From positions 62,001-126,000 of the forward strand of contig NZ_JABBCH010000003.1 of the NCBI RefSeq assembly GCF_012952295.1: a stretch of DNA of 64,000 nucleotides, written 5' to 3'. The notes under the pieces are model-generated. The model saw only the letters and a program-made list of their open reading frames with translations. It was not told where the DNA came from and did no database searches. Shown here one piece after another: positions 7,960 to 16,704 of the stretch; position 1 is the first letter of the stretch, and each line of letters opens with the position of its first letter. The position numbers were made by a program, and so were the translations under genes. Source of the stretch: Crystallibacter degradans (lineage in GTDB: Bacteria; Actinomycetota; Actinomycetes; Actinomycetales; Micrococcaceae).

Positions 7960-8556
7960 CTATTCACCTTCTTCCGCTGTGAGCACGTCCGAAAACTGGT
8001 TCTTCAGCCGGGTGCGCAGGCGCAGCACCCGGTTCTTGACCGCGGCCTTGGTCAGGCCGAGTTCCTTGGCAATATCACCGTGCGGGCGGCCGCCGACGAA
8101 GTGGACCAGGAAGATCCGCTGGTCTGCTTCCGGCATGGCCGACACCGCGCGGTGGACCCGGTTGAGGGTGTCCTGCGCGATGACTTTCTCTTCGGTCGAG
8201 ACCTCGGCAAGAACGCGCCCGATGTCCAACCGGTCGATGTCCAGCATGTGCTGATTGCCCTTTTTGCGCAGGTGGTTCGCCGCCAAGTATTTGGCTGTGG
8301 TGTAAAGCCACGGAAAGACAGAGCCGTTGATGCACTTGATCCGCTTCGCCTTCTCCCACATGAGGAAGAACGTTTCCTGCGCCAGCTCCTCCGCGGCCCC
8401 GACGTCGCCGGTGATCCTGCCCAGGTACCGCAGCACACCGTCGGCATGGCGATCGTAGAGCACACCGAACGCGTCTTCGTCCCTGCGCCCGCACCGCCGG
8501 AGCAGCGCGGACTCATCCGGCGGCGCTTCGGCCGCCGGCTCGTCATTGGCTGCCAT
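7960..8556 (-). CDS. ECF-type RNA polymerase sigma factor
   Basis: A 198-residue sigma-70 family protein with region 2 (LYDRHADGVLRYLG, then AEELAQETFFLMWEKA and FPWLYTTAKYLAANHLRKK) and region 4 (MPEADQRIFLVHFVGGRPHG, then KELGLTKAAVKNRVLRLRTR), and no regions 1 or 3. This is the extracytoplasmic-function layout. Its ATG directly abuts the stop of the crystallin-like gene upstream, and the membrane protein follows two bases downstream, so the three genes form one transcription unit. Target promoters cannot be read from this window. Confidence 0.93.
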   Translation of the reverse strand: MAANDEPAAEAPPDESALLRRCGRRDEDAFGVLYDRHADGVLRYLGRITGDVGAAEELAQETFFLMWEKAKRIKCINGSVFPWLYTTAKYLAANHLRKKGNQHMLDIDRLDIGRVLAEVSTEEKVIAQDTLNRVHRAVSAMPEADQRIFLVHFVGGRPHGDIAKELGLTKAAVKNRVLRLRTRLKNQFSDVLTAEEGE

Positions 8557-9243
8557 TTAGCCGAAGAAACTGGCTGACGAAGCCCGGTCATTGAAGGCAC
8601 CGATCCAGCTCGAGAACCGGTAGTCACCATAGGTCGCCCCTTCGCCGTCGCGGTTTTCGTGCAGCCGCACCGTGCAGCCGTTGTAGCCGCGGAAGGATGT
8701 CACCCGGTCATTCCAACCGACATCGGCCAGATTGATGAAGGCCGAGCCGCCTGCGGAGCAGCCCCCGTAGTTCAGGATCCGGTATGAGGCGCCGGAGTAC
8801 CCAGCGTTCGCGTACACAATTCCCGCCGTAACCAACGACGACGACGACGGCGCCTCCTCGGTCACGGGCGCCGGCTCAGCTGCTGGCTGGGTTGCCATCG
8901 CGGGCTCTGCTGTTGCCAGCGATGCCGCGGCCGGTTCGACGGTTCGCTGCGTGGCCGCTGCCGGCTCCATCGTCTGGGTCCTTGTGGCCTGCTGGTCCAC
9001 ACCGAGCTGCTCCAGCGCCGTGTCCAATGCGGCTTCAGTTCCATAGCATTCGGACGCGGAGGTAGCGGCGTTGAACCAGCAATGTTCCGCCCCGGTGGAC
9101 TGCTGAACCGAGGTTGTCTCCGAGGTTCCGGCGGGAGCCGGGCTGGCGGCGACCGCCGGAACGGCGCCTATTCCCATCAGTCCTGCTGTGATCACTGCCG
9201 CGAAGACGGCATGCTTGCGCTGTTTCAGTACTTTGCGGCCCAT
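8557..9243 (-). CDS. Secreted beta/gamma-crystallin-like (I36 inhibitor-like) protein
   Basis: A 228-residue exported protein. The signal peptide is MGRKVLKQRKHAVFAAVITA and onward, with a likely cut after AVPAVA (about residue 32). A mature N-terminal part with two cysteines is joined by a low-complexity linker of Ala/Pro/Thr/Glu repeats (about 95-135) to a C-terminal domain of about 85 residues with Greek-key features: YANAGYSGASYRILNYGG, NDRVTSFRGYNGCTVRLHEN and the final NDRASS. This is the fold of microbial beta/gamma-crystallins and the I36 (SMPI-type) protease inhibitors. GGTGG lies close to the ATG. It is first in an operon with an ECF sigma factor, an unusual link between an exported Greek-key protein and a sigma system. 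Confidence 0.75.
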   Translation of the reverse strand: MGRKVLKQRKHAVFAAVITAGLMGIGAVPAVAASPAPAGTSETTSVQQSTGAEHCWFNAATSASECYGTEAALDTALEQLGVDQQATRTQTMEPAAATQRTVEPAAASLATAEPAMATQPAAEPAPVTEEAPSSSSLVTAGIVYANAGYSGASYRILNYGGCSAGGSAFINLADVGWNDRVTSFRGYNGCTVRLHENRDGEGATYGDYRFSSWIGAFNDRASSASFFG

Positions 9244-9583
9244 AATTCCACCATATAAGAGCCCCTTCCCGGGCTCCTAAAGCCCTGTGGATTGGAAGGA
9301 AAAGGGTGTGGCCGGCCAACGGAGCGGTGAGCCGTTCGCTCCCACCGCCCCGCGGCCATACCCTCGATGACCCTCTCTCCATGCAATGCATCCTGACGGG
9401 CCAAGGCCGTTCGTTCCTCAGCCGGAATCAGGTCCCTTGCGGGCCATCTACTTGCTTAATGTGCCGGGGACGCAAAAGGTCTCGCCTGGAATGAAAGTTT
9501 TTTCATCCCGGGCGAGACCCGCGGAACGTAACGCTCGAAGGCCAGCCAACGGCCGCCGTCGTTCGCTTGAAAATTGGGGCCGG
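9244..9583. other. Intergenic region between map and the crystallin-like gene
   Basis: 340 bases without a credible gene. It holds the map terminator (9474-9519) and, toward the crystallin-like gene, a small hairpin GAGCCC(6)GGGCTC at about 9259-9276 just ahead of the ribosome site. I see no convincing -35/-10 pair; if the ECF factor drives its own operon, its promoter should lie within 9260-9470. Confidence 0.6.
9474..9519 (-). terminator. Rho-independent terminator after map
   Basis: A long hairpin has arms GGTCTCGCC (9478-9486) and GGCGAGACC (9511-9519), extended inward by TGG/ATGAAA-type pairing with only an A-C mismatch and wobbles, about 20 pairs in total. On the minus strand it is followed by TTTT (9477-9474). 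It lies about 65 bases after the map stop and closes the secY-adk-map unit. Confidence 0.8.
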
Positions 9584-10411
9584 TCAGTCCAGCGGAACCG
9601 GTGTGACGCCCAGCGGCGCCAGTTTGGCAGCGCCACCATCTTCGGCGGTGAGAACCCAGATGCCCTTGTCGTGCACGGCTACCGTGTGTTCCCACTGGCA
9701 TGAGCGCGAGGCGTCGGTGGTGACGACGGTCCAGTCATCGTCCAAGGTTTTGGTCTCGATGTCTCCGCGGACCAGCATGGGTTCGATGGCCAGGCACAGG
9801 CCCGGACGGATCTTCGGCCCGCGGTGGCCGGTGCGGTAGTTCAGCACGTCCGGCGCCTGGTGCATGGCGGTGCCGATGCCGTGGCCCACGTAGTCCTCGA
9901 GGATGCCCAGCGGCTTGCCCTCGACGCTGCTGACGTAGTCATCGATGGCGTTGCCGATGTCGCCGACGCGCGAGCCGTTGGCCAGGGCAGCGATCCCCCG
10001 CCACATGGCCTCCTCGGTCACGTCGGAGAGCCGCTGGTCTTCGGGATCGGCCGTACCCACGATGACGCCCCGTGCGGAGTCCCCGTGCCAGCCGTCGATG
10101 CTGCAGCCGCCGTCGATGGAGAGGATGTCCCCGTCCTGGAGAACCCTGGGGCCGGGGATGCCGTGGACAACTTCCTCGTTCACCGAAACGCAGACGGTGG
10201 CCGGGAATCCGTGGTAGCCCTTGAAGTTGCTCTTGGCGCCGGCCTCATTGATCACGGCTTCGAAGGCAGCGTCCACATCGCTGGTGGTGGCACCAACGAC
10301 GGCGGCGGCCACCGCAGCGTCGAGGGCGCGGCTGACCACCAGACCCGCTTTGCGCATTTTGCGGATCTGGTCCTTGGTCTTGTACTCGATGCTGGGCTGG
10401 CCGAATGCCAT
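9584..10411 (-). CDS. map: Type I methionine aminopeptidase
   Basis: Removes the initiator methionine from nascent proteins. The product is 275 residues from MAFGQPSIEYKTKDQIRKMR. The pita-bread metal site is complete: D100 (LSIDGG), D111 (GWHGD), H177 (VGHGIG), E210 (AIEP) and E241 (WEH), with H83 (VVHGIPG) as the substrate histidine. The frame extends to 10558, but that part overlaps the end of adk and the ATG at 10409-10411 matches the family. It lies 100 bases downstream of adk. infA, the usual next gene, is separated here by an 8-kb accessory block. Confidence 0.95.
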   Translation of the reverse strand: MAFGQPSIEYKTKDQIRKMRKAGLVVSRALDAAVAAAVVGATTSDVDAAFEAVINEAGAKSNFKGYHGFPATVCVSVNEEVVHGIPGPRVLQDGDILSIDGGCSIDGWHGDSARGVIVGTADPEDQRLSDVTEEAMWRGIAALANGSRVGDIGNAIDDYVSSVEGKPLGILEDYVGHGIGTAMHQAPDVLNYRTGHRGPKIRPGLCLAIEPMLVRGDIETKTLDDDWTVVTTDASRSCQWEHTVAVHDKGIWVLTAEDGGAAKLAPLGVTPVPLD

Positions 10412-10511
10412 GGTTTCTGTGTTCCTTCTGTTCTGCGAAATGCCGCAGGCCCCGTCCAACGAATCCGAAGGATCAGGGCCTGGGCCTAGGTTGGAGCGGC
10501 AGCTCCGTTGA

Positions 10512-11087
10512 CTAAGCGGTAACGCTCTTAAGCGCGTCCATAATGCGGTTGGTGACATCGTCGATGGCGCCCAGTCCGTCTACCTTGGTCACGATGCCGC
10601 GTCCCTGGTAGCGGGAGACGACTGCCTCGGTCTGCTCGTGGTACAGGTCCAGACGGTGCCGGATGACGGTTTCGTTGTCATCGGCGCGGCCTTCCTGCTC
10701 CGCGCGGCCCAGCAGGCGCTTGACCAGTTCCTCGTCGTCGGCAGTCAACTGCAGGACAACGTCCAGCTGGTCTTCGCTCTCGGCCAGGATGCTGTCCAGC
10801 TCATCCACCTGTGCCGTGGTCCGCGGGTAGCCATCGAGGAGGAAGCCCGGTTCGACGTCGTCCTTGGAAAGGCGGTCGCGAACCATGTTGTTGGTGACGC
10901 TGTCCGGGACGAAGTCGCCGTTGTCGATGTACTTCTTGGCTTCGAGGCCCAGCGGGGTCTCTTCCTTGACGTTGGCGCGGAAGATATCACCGGTGGAAAT
11001 GGCGACGATGCCCAGCCGCTCGGAGATACGTGATGCCTGGGTTCCTTTGCCGGATCCGGGCGGGCCGATAATGAGCATCTTTGTCAT
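10512..11087 (-). CDS. adk: Adenylate kinase (short-LID form)
   Basis: Catalyses ATP + AMP to 2 ADP in the cytoplasm. The product is 191 residues with the P-loop GPPGSGKGTQ (8-17), the AMP-binding STGDIFRAN and the arginine motif LLDGYPRTTAQ. The LID is short (GRAEQEGRADDN) with no zinc-finger cysteines, as in other high-GC actinobacteria. Its ATG overlaps the secY stop (ATGA), so translation is coupled. Confidence 0.96.
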   Translation of the reverse strand: MTKMLIIGPPGSGKGTQASRISERLGIVAISTGDIFRANVKEETPLGLEAKKYIDNGDFVPDSVTNNMVRDRLSKDDVEPGFLLDGYPRTTAQVDELDSILAESEDQLDVVLQLTADDEELVKRLLGRAEQEGRADDNETVIRHRLDLYHEQTEAVVSRYQGRGIVTKVDGLGAIDDVTNRIMDALKSVTA

Positions 11088-12397
11088 CGCAGTAGTCCTT
11101 CATAGTGACGTTGCTGTAGCTGGGCATTTATCTGTTTCACGGTTTCCAGACCAACACCAACCATGATGAGGATCGAGACGCCGCCAAACGGGAAGTTCTG
11201 GTTCGCGTTGATCAGCACCAGGGCGATCAGCGGAATCAGAGAAATCACGCCGAGGTAGAGCGCGCCCGGAAGGGTAATCCGGGACAGCACGTAGGAGAGG
11301 TATTCCTCGGTGGGGCGGCCGGCCCGGATCCCCGGGATGAAACCGCCGTACTTCTTCATGTTGTCCGCCACTTCTTCAGGGTTGAAGGTGATGGCCACAT
11401 AGAAGTATGTGAAGAAAACGATCAGGCCGAAGTACACGGCCATGTAGACCGGGTGGTCGCCGCTGACCAGGAAGGTGTTGATCCAGTTGACCCATTCCGG
11501 CGGCGGGGTGGTGCCGTCCGTCGGGGTGTTGAACTGGGCTACCAGCGAGGGCAGGTAGAGCATCGACGAAGCGAAGATGACCGGGATAACGCCGGCCATG
11601 TTCACCTTGATCGGAATGTAGGTGCTGGTGCCGCCCAGCGTGCGGCGGCCGATCATACGCTTGGCGTACTGGACCGGGATGCGGCGCTGGGACTGCTCCA
11701 CGAAGATGACCGCGGCCACGGTGAAGAGGCCGATGATGATCACGCCGATGAAGATGTTGACGCCCTGTGCGCGCAGGATTTCACCCAGCGAGCTCGGGAA
11801 GCCTGCGGCGATGGAAACGAAGATCAGCAGGGACATGCCGTTGCCGACGCCCTTTTCCGTGACCAGTTCGCCCATCCACATGATCAGGCCGGTACCGGCC
11901 GTCAGGGTCAGGATGAGCAGCACGATAACCATCAGGCTGTCTTCCGGGATGATCGGCACCGGGCAGTCGCCCAGGAGGGCGCCGGAGCGGGCCAGCGAGA
12001 CGAGTGTGGTGCCGTTGAGCAGGCCAAGGGCTATGGTCAGGTAGCGGGTGTACTGGGTCAGCTTGGACTGACCCTGCGCGCCTTCCTGATGCAGCTCCTG
12101 GAAGCGGGGAATGACCACCCGCAGCAACTGCACGATGATGCTCGCCGTAATGTACGGCATGATGCCGAGGGCAAAGATGGACACCTGTAGCAGGGCGCCG
12201 CCGCTGAAGAGGTTGACGAACTGGTACAGCCCGCCGCTGGTGTTGCCGAGCGCCAAGCATTGCTGCACGTTTCCGTAATCAACACCGGGGGCAGGGATGA
12301 AGGCACCCAGGCGGTAGATGGTGATGATACCGAGGGTGAACAACAACTTGCGCCGCAGGTCCGGCGTCCGGAAAACCCGGCCAATTGCGCTGAGCAA
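11084..12397 (-). CDS. secY: Preprotein translocase channel subunit SecY
   Basis: SecY forms the membrane channel for protein export and insertion. The 437-residue product has ten hydrophobic segments. It starts MLSAIGRVFRTPDLRRKLLF with the plug region AFIPAPGVDY, and the basic loops QRRIPVQYAKRM and IPGIRAGRPTEEYL are the conserved C4 and C5 loops used by SecA and the ribosome. The start is TTG (12395-12397) behind AGGAGGA. It is separated from rplO by a hairpin terminator, so secY-adk-map probably has its own promoter in 12400-12516. Confidence 0.96.
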   Translation of the reverse strand: MLSAIGRVFRTPDLRRKLLFTLGIITIYRLGAFIPAPGVDYGNVQQCLALGNTSGGLYQFVNLFSGGALLQVSIFALGIMPYITASIIVQLLRVVIPRFQELHQEGAQGQSKLTQYTRYLTIALGLLNGTTLVSLARSGALLGDCPVPIIPEDSLMVIVLLILTLTAGTGLIMWMGELVTEKGVGNGMSLLIFVSIAAGFPSSLGEILRAQGVNIFIGVIIIGLFTVAAVIFVEQSQRRIPVQYAKRMIGRRTLGGTSTYIPIKVNMAGVIPVIFASSMLYLPSLVAQFNTPTDGTTPPPEWVNWINTFLVSGDHPVYMAVYFGLIVFFTYFYVAITFNPEEVADNMKKYGGFIPGIRAGRPTEEYLSYVLSRITLPGALYLGVISLIPLIALVLINANQNFPFGGVSILIMVGVGLETVKQINAQLQQRHYEGLLR

Positions 12398-12516
12398 GCG
12401 TCCTCCTGAAAAGTCTTTGATGCCGCCGAGCGGCGATGCACAAGAACCGAGTCTATCTGCTCGGCCGCGTCCGGAATAACTCGCGGACTAAAAAGTAAAC
12501 TGCCTTTAACCCAACG

Positions 12517-12556
12517 AAACTCTTGGTGGCCGGAATACACCGACCACCAAGAGTTT
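12517..12556. terminator. Hairpin terminator between rplO and secY
   Basis: Perfect 13-base arms AAACTCTTGGTGG (12517-12529) and CCACCAAGAGTTT (12544-12556) with a 14-base loop, about 40 bases after the rplO stop. The T run is short. It splits the usual spc operon and implies separate control of secY-adk-map. Confidence 0.65.
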
Positions 12557-12595
12557 AGTCATTGGTTGTGAGAGATCACTACCGAAGCCGTTTGG

Positions 12596-13051
12596 CTACA
12601 GCTCCGTGACGGAACCGCCGGCGGCGGCAATCTTCTCAGCAGCACTGGCGGAGAAGGCGTGAGCCTTCACATCAACCTTGACGGTGATGTCGCCGGTGCC
12701 CAGAACCTTGACGAGCTGGTTCTTGCGAACCGCGCCCTTTTCGACCAGGTTATCCACGGTGACCTCGCCACCCTCGGGGAACAGCTCGTTGAGCTTATCC
12801 AGGTTCACAACCTGGAATTCCACCTTGTACGGGTTCTTGAAGCCACGCAGCTTCGGCAGGCGCATGTGCAGCGGCAGCTGGCCGCCCGCAAATCCTGCCT
12901 TGACCTGGTAGCGCGCCTTCGTACCCTTGGTACCACGGCCGGCAGTCTTACCCTTGGAGCCTTCACCACGACCAACACGGGTCTTGGCGGTCTTGGCACC
13001 GGGGGCAGGACGCAGGTGGTGGACCTTCAGAGTGTTGTTCTCTTCTGCCAT
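12596..13051 (-). CDS. rplO: 50S ribosomal protein L15
   Basis: L15 is a 23S rRNA-binding assembly protein of the large subunit. The 151-residue product has the basic glycine-rich N-terminal block [30 protein letters not shown], and a C-terminal domain ending AAGGSVTEL. The start is ATG at 13051, two bases after the rpmD stop. It is the last gene of the spc operon before a hairpin terminator. Confidence 0.97.
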   Translation of the reverse strand: MAEENNTLKVHHLRPAPGAKTAKTRVGRGEGSKGKTAGRGTKGTKARYQVKAGFAGGQLPLHMRLPKLRGFKNPYKVEFQVVNLDKLNELFPEGGEVTVDNLVEKGAVRKNQLVKVLGTGDITVKVDVKAHAFSASAAEKIAAAGGSVTEL

Positions 13052-13053
13052 CT

Positions 13054-13272
13054 CTACTTCGCCTCCTCGACCTTTACCAGGTGAGAAACAGTGTTGAGCA
13101 TGCCCACGGTCACGGCATCGGCGTTACGGACAACGGTGTGTCCGATACGCTTCAGGCCCAATGAACGCAGCGTGTCGCGCTGATTCTGCTTGCCGCCAAT
13201 GACGGACTTAATCTGGGTGATTTCCAACTGTGCATCAGACGCAACCAAGTTGTTACGAGTCGTCTGGATCAT
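13054..13272 (-). CDS. rpmD: 50S ribosomal protein L30
   Basis: 72 residues; the family core is [20 protein letters not shown] and [13 protein letters not shown]. The start ATG overlaps the rpsE stop by one base (TAATG), so translation is coupled. The roughly ten-residue N-terminal extension before LEITQIKS resembles other actinobacterial L30 proteins. Confidence 0.96.
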   Translation of the reverse strand: MIQTTRNNLVASDAQLEITQIKSVIGGKQNQRDTLRSLGLKRIGHTVVRNADAVTVGMLNTVSHLVKVEEAK

Positions 13273-13988
13273 TACGCACCTGCCTTTTGCTGCTGCATTG
13301 CGCGGAGCAGGATCGGAGGAACAACCTCATCCAGCGGCAGGCCACGACGGGCTGCTACTGCCTGAGGCTCTTCGAGACGGCGCAGTGCGTCTACCGTTGC
13401 GTGCACAATGTTGATCGCGTTGGCCGAGCCGAGCGACTTCGAGAGCACATCGTGGACACCGGCACACTCGAGTACGGCGCGGACCGGGCCACCGGCGATA
13501 ACACCGGTACCGGCAGCGGCCGGACGGAGCATGACGACGCCTGCAGCGGCCTCACCCTGGACACGGTGAGGCACCGTGCCGCCGATGATCGGGACGCGGA
13601 AGAAGGACTTCTTGGCTTCTTCAACACCCTTGGCGATTGCTGCGGGAACTTCCTTCGCCTTGCCGTAACCAACGCCGACCAGGCCGTTGCCGTCGCCGAC
13701 AACTACCAGAGCGGTGAAGCTGAAGCGACGACCACCCTTGACGACCTTGGAAACACGGTTGATGGTGACGACGCGCTCGAGGTACTTGTCCTTCTCGGCG
13801 TCGCGTGCGTTGTCGCGGCCACCACGGCCACCACGCTCGCCACGGCCACCGCGGTCGCCACGCTCTCCACGACGGCCGCCGCGGCGGTCATCCTGGGAAG
13901 AAGCAGCTTTATCGGCGGTACCCGCGGCTGCGGTGGTCTCAGTTGCTTCAGTCACCTGAGTATCCTTTTCGTTATTCTCTGCGGTCAC
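13272..13988 (-). CDS. rpsE: 30S ribosomal protein S5 with Arg/Gly-rich N-terminal extension
   Basis: S5 lies at the mRNA entry site and affects decoding fidelity. The 238-residue product is about 70 longer than the E. coli protein because of an N-terminal extension: an acidic, Thr/Ala-rich stretch followed by an RG-rich tract ([16 protein letters not shown] and onward, about residues 33-58). The conserved core is [32 protein letters not shown] and [17 protein letters not shown]. The start is GTG, overlapping the rplR stop as GTGA. S3 in this window also carries an RG-rich extension. Confidence 0.96.
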   Translation of the reverse strand: MTAENNEKDTQVTEATETTAAAGTADKAASSQDDRRGGRRGERGDRGGRGERGGRGGRDNARDAEKDKYLERVVTINRVSKVVKGGRRFSFTALVVVGDGNGLVGVGYGKAKEVPAAIAKGVEEAKKSFFRVPIIGGTVPHRVQGEAAAGVVMLRPAAAGTGVIAGGPVRAVLECAGVHDVLSKSLGSANAINIVHATVDALRRLEEPQAVAARRGLPLDEVVPPILLRAMQQQKAGA

Positions 13989-14356
13989 AGTGCCAGCCCA
14001 CCTTCACGTGCGCCTTCGGCAACAGCTGCGACACGGCCGTGGTACTTGTTACCACCACGGTCGAAGACAACGGCCTCGATGCCGGCAGCCTTGGCGCGCT
14101 CGGCTACGAGCTCGCCAACGCGCTTGGACTTAGCGGTCTTGTCGCCTTCGAATCCGCGCAGATCAGCTTCCATGGTGGAAGCCGAAGCCACGGTGATGCC
14201 CTTGCTGTCATCGACAACCTGGACGAATACGTGGCGTGCGGAGCGGTTGACTACCAGACGCGGACGGACCGCGCTGCCGGTGATGCGCTTACGGACGCGC
14301 AGGTGGCGGCGGCCGCGTGCAGCGGACTTGCTCTTACCCTTAATTCCGAGAGCCAT
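13985..14356 (-). CDS. rplR: 50S ribosomal protein L18
   Basis: 123 residues. L18 binds 5S rRNA with L5. It has the basic N-terminus [40 protein letters not shown] and the C-terminal [16 protein letters not shown]. The ATG follows the rplF stop by two bases and the stop overlaps the rpsE GTG. Confidence 0.97.
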   Translation of the reverse strand: MALGIKGKSKSAARGRRHLRVRKRITGSAVRPRLVVNRSARHVFVQVVDDSKGITVASASTMEADLRGFEGDKTAKSKRVGELVAERAKAAGIEAVVFDRGGNKYHGRVAAVAEGAREGGLAL

Positions 14357-14358
14357 GG

Positions 14359-14895
14359 TTACTTACCAGCCTTTCCGACCTTGCGGCGGATCTGCTCGCC
14401 TGCGTAACGGATGCCCTTGCCCTTGTAGGGGTCCGGCTTCCGCAGCTTGCGGATGTTGGCAGCAACCTCGCCGACCTGCTGCTTATTGATTCCCGATACA
14501 GAGAGCTTGGTCGGACCCTCTACTGCAAAGGTGATGCCTTCGGGTGCCTTGATGGCAACCGGGTGGCTGTAGCCCAGGGCGAACTCGAGGTCCGAGCCCT
14601 TGGCCTGTACGCGGTAACCGGTTCCAACAATCTCGAGGTTCTTCTTGTAGCCTTCGGTCACACCGATGATCATGTTGTTGATCAGGGTGCGGGTCAGGCC
14701 GTGGAGGGACCGGGATTCGCGCTCGTCGTTCGGGCGGGACACGGTCAGCGTGCTCTCGTCCAGGGCCACCTGAATCGGGGAAGCAACCGCGTGGGTCAGT
14801 TCTCCCTTGGTGCCCTTGACGGAGACAACGTTGCCGTCGACCTTAACCTCTACGCCGGCGGGAACGGTGATGGGGAGACGTCCAATACGTGACAT
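14359..14895 (-). CDS. rplF: 50S ribosomal protein L6
   Basis: 178 residues. L6 lies near the factor-binding site, with a duplicated alpha/beta fold. It starts [19 protein letters not shown] and carries the C-terminal signature [16 protein letters not shown]. The ATG has AAGGAAGAG upstream. It lies between rpsH and rplR. Confidence 0.97.
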   Translation of the reverse strand: MSRIGRLPITVPAGVEVKVDGNVVSVKGTKGELTHAVASPIQVALDESTLTVSRPNDERESRSLHGLTRTLINNMIIGVTEGYKKNLEIVGTGYRVQAKGSDLEFALGYSHPVAIKAPEGITFAVEGPTKLSVSGINKQQVGEVAANIRKLRKPDPYKGKGIRYAGEQIRRKVGKAGK

Positions 14896-14913
14896 TTTAT
14901 CTCTTCCTTTCCG

Positions 14914-15312
14914 TTACCAGACGTAAGCGAGGACTTCGCCGCCCACGCCCTTCTTGCCGGCCTGACGATCAGTCATCAGCCCGGAAGAGGTGGACAGGAT
15001 TGCGATACCCAGGCCACCCAGCACGTGCGGCAGGTTGGTGGACTTCGCGTAAACGCGGAGACCGGGCTTGGAAATGCGGCGGATACCGGCGATAGAACGC
15101 TCGCGGCTCGGGCCGAACTTCAGTTCGATGGTCAGCTTCTTGCCAACCTCAGCTTCCTCTTCCTTCCAGCCGGCGATGTAGCCTTGCTCCTTCAGGATGT
15201 CGGCAACGCGTGCCTTGAGTTTGCTGTACGGCATGGACACGGATTCGTGGTAAGCCGAGTTTGCATTGCGCAGACGAGTCAGCATGTCTGCGACAGGATC
15301 TGTCATAGTCAT
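14914..15312 (-). CDS. rpsH: 30S ribosomal protein S8
   Basis: 132 residues from [21 protein letters not shown]8 is a primary 16S rRNA-binding protein of the central domain and in several bacteria represses the spc operon. The C-terminal signature [20 protein letters not shown] is intact. The frame is open to 15363 but the ATG at 15310-15312 fits the family; a second ATG six bases downstream is possible. The 82 bases up to rplE hold no rpsN, which many bacteria encode here. Confidence 0.95.
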   Translation of the reverse strand: MTMTDPVADMLTRLRNANSAYHESVSMPYSKLKARVADILKEQGYIAGWKEEEAEVGKKLTIELKFGPSRERSIAGIRRISKPGLRVYAKSTNLPHVLGGLGIAILSTSSGLMTDRQAGKKGVGGEVLAYVW

Positions 15313-15394
15313 TGTGGGCTCTTGCCCTTCCTCGTAACGGTTTCCTTGTTCCGGCAGGCTCAACCAGCGGAACGGGACCTTTTACGTAGTTGAA

Positions 15395-15964
15395 TTAATC
15401 TTCGGTCTTGAACGGGAAGCCAAGCGCCTTGAGCAGCGCACGACCCTCGTCGTCAGTCTTTGCGGTAGTCACTACAGTGATATCCATACCGCGGACGCGG
15501 TCGATCTTGTCCTGATCGATCTCGTGGAACATCGCCTGTTCGGTCAGACCGAAGGTGTAGTTACCATTGCCATCGAACTGCTTGCCGTTGAGGCCGCGGA
15601 AGTCGCGGATACGGGGCAGTGCCAGGCTGACCAGGCGGTCAACGAATTCCCACATGCGGTCGCCGCGCAGTGTTGCGTGCGCACCGATCGGCATGCCTTC
15701 GCGCAGCTTGAACTGTGCGATCGACTTGCGGGCCTTGGTGACCTGGGGCTTCTGGCCGGTGATCTGGGTCAGATCGCGCACTGCACCGTCAATGAGCTTG
15801 GAGTCCTTGGCGGCATCTCCAACACCCATGTTCACAACAACCTTGACAAGGCGCGGAACCTGGTTGACGTTGACGTAATTGAACTCGTCGCGCAGAGTCT
15901 GCTTGATCTCTTCTGCGTAACGGGTCTTCAGACGGGGGACGATCTTGGTGACGGTCTCAGTCAT
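15395..15964 (-). CDS. rplE: 50S ribosomal protein L5
   Basis: 189 residues. L5 binds 5S rRNA and contacts the P-site tRNA. It contains [20 protein letters not shown], the [19 protein letters not shown] block and [20 protein letters not shown]. Its ATG overlaps the rplX stop by one base. The next gene is rpsH, with no S14 gene between. Confidence 0.97.
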   Translation of the reverse strand: MTETVTKIVPRLKTRYAEEIKQTLRDEFNYVNVNQVPRLVKVVVNMGVGDAAKDSKLIDGAVRDLTQITGQKPQVTKARKSIAQFKLREGMPIGAHATLRGDRMWEFVDRLVSLALPRIRDFRGLNGKQFDGNGNYTFGLTEQAMFHEIDQDKIDRVRGMDITVVTTAKTDDEGRALLKALGFPFKTED

Positions 15965-16332
15965 TACAGATCCTTCCCGGAGCTCTTGGCAACGCGGATA
16001 CGCACAGTGCGCTCACGGCCATCACGCTCGACGGTCTCGGTGCGGTAGCCAACGCGGGTCGGCTTTTTGGTCTCGGGGTCAACAACGGCAACGTTGGAGA
16101 TGTGCAGCGGGGCCTCTACGGTCTCGATGCCACCGGTCTTCGTGCCGCGCTGCGACTGACCGACCTTGGTGTGCTTGGTGACGGTGTTTACGCCTTCAAC
16201 CAGTACGCGGTTGGTCTCCGGGAAAACCTTGAGGACCTTGCCCTGCTTGCCGCGGTCGCCGCCGCGTTCCTGCTTGGCACCGGTGATGACCTGAACCAGG
16301 TCACCCTTCTTGATCTTGAACTTTGCAGCCAT
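15964..16332 (-). CDS. rplX: 50S ribosomal protein L24
   Basis: 122 residues. L24 is an early assembly initiator on 23S rRNA and lies at the tunnel exit. The KOW motif is [20 protein letters not shown], followed by [19 protein letters not shown]. It lies three bases after rplN and overlaps rplE by one base. Confidence 0.97.
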   Translation of the reverse strand: MAAKFKIKKGDLVQVITGAKQERGGDRGKQGKVLKVFPETNRVLVEGVNTVTKHTKVGQSQRGTKTGGIETVEAPLHISNVAVVDPETKKPTRVGYRTETVERDGRERTVRIRVAKSSGKDL

Positions 16333-16335
16333 GAA

Positions 16336-16704
16336 CTACAGCACCTCCGGAGCAAGCGAGATGATCTTCATGAACTTCTTATCGCGAAGCTCACGGCCAA
16401 CCGGGCCGAAGATACGGGTACCGCGGGGGTCGCCGTCGTTCTTCAGGATCACTGCAGCGTTTTCATCGAACTTGATGTAGGAACCGTCCACACGACGGCG
16501 TTCCTTCTTGGTACGAACGATGACAGCTTTGACGATGTCACCCTTCTTGACGTTGCCGCCGGGAATTGCGTCCTTGACGGTGGCAACGATCACGTCGCCA
16601 ATGCCTGCGTAGCGACGTCCGGATCCACCGAGAACGCGGATGGTCAAGATTTCCTTGGCACCCGTGTTGTCGGCGACCTTAAGCCGCGACTCCTGCTGAA
16701 TCAC
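16336..16704 (-). CDS. rplN: 50S ribosomal protein L14
   Basis: 122 residues, starting [20 protein letters not shown] and ending [10 protein letters not shown], full length. L14 lies at the subunit interface. The start is GTG with AGGAG eight bases upstream. It is the first gene of the spc operon, with nearly 400 bases of non-coding sequence in front of it. Confidence 0.97.
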   Translation of the reverse strand: MIQQESRLKVADNTGAKEILTIRVLGGSGRRYAGIGDVIVATVKDAIPGGNVKKGDIVKAVIVRTKKERRRVDGSYIKFDENAAVILKNDGDPRGTRIFGPVGRELRDKKFMKIISLAPEVL

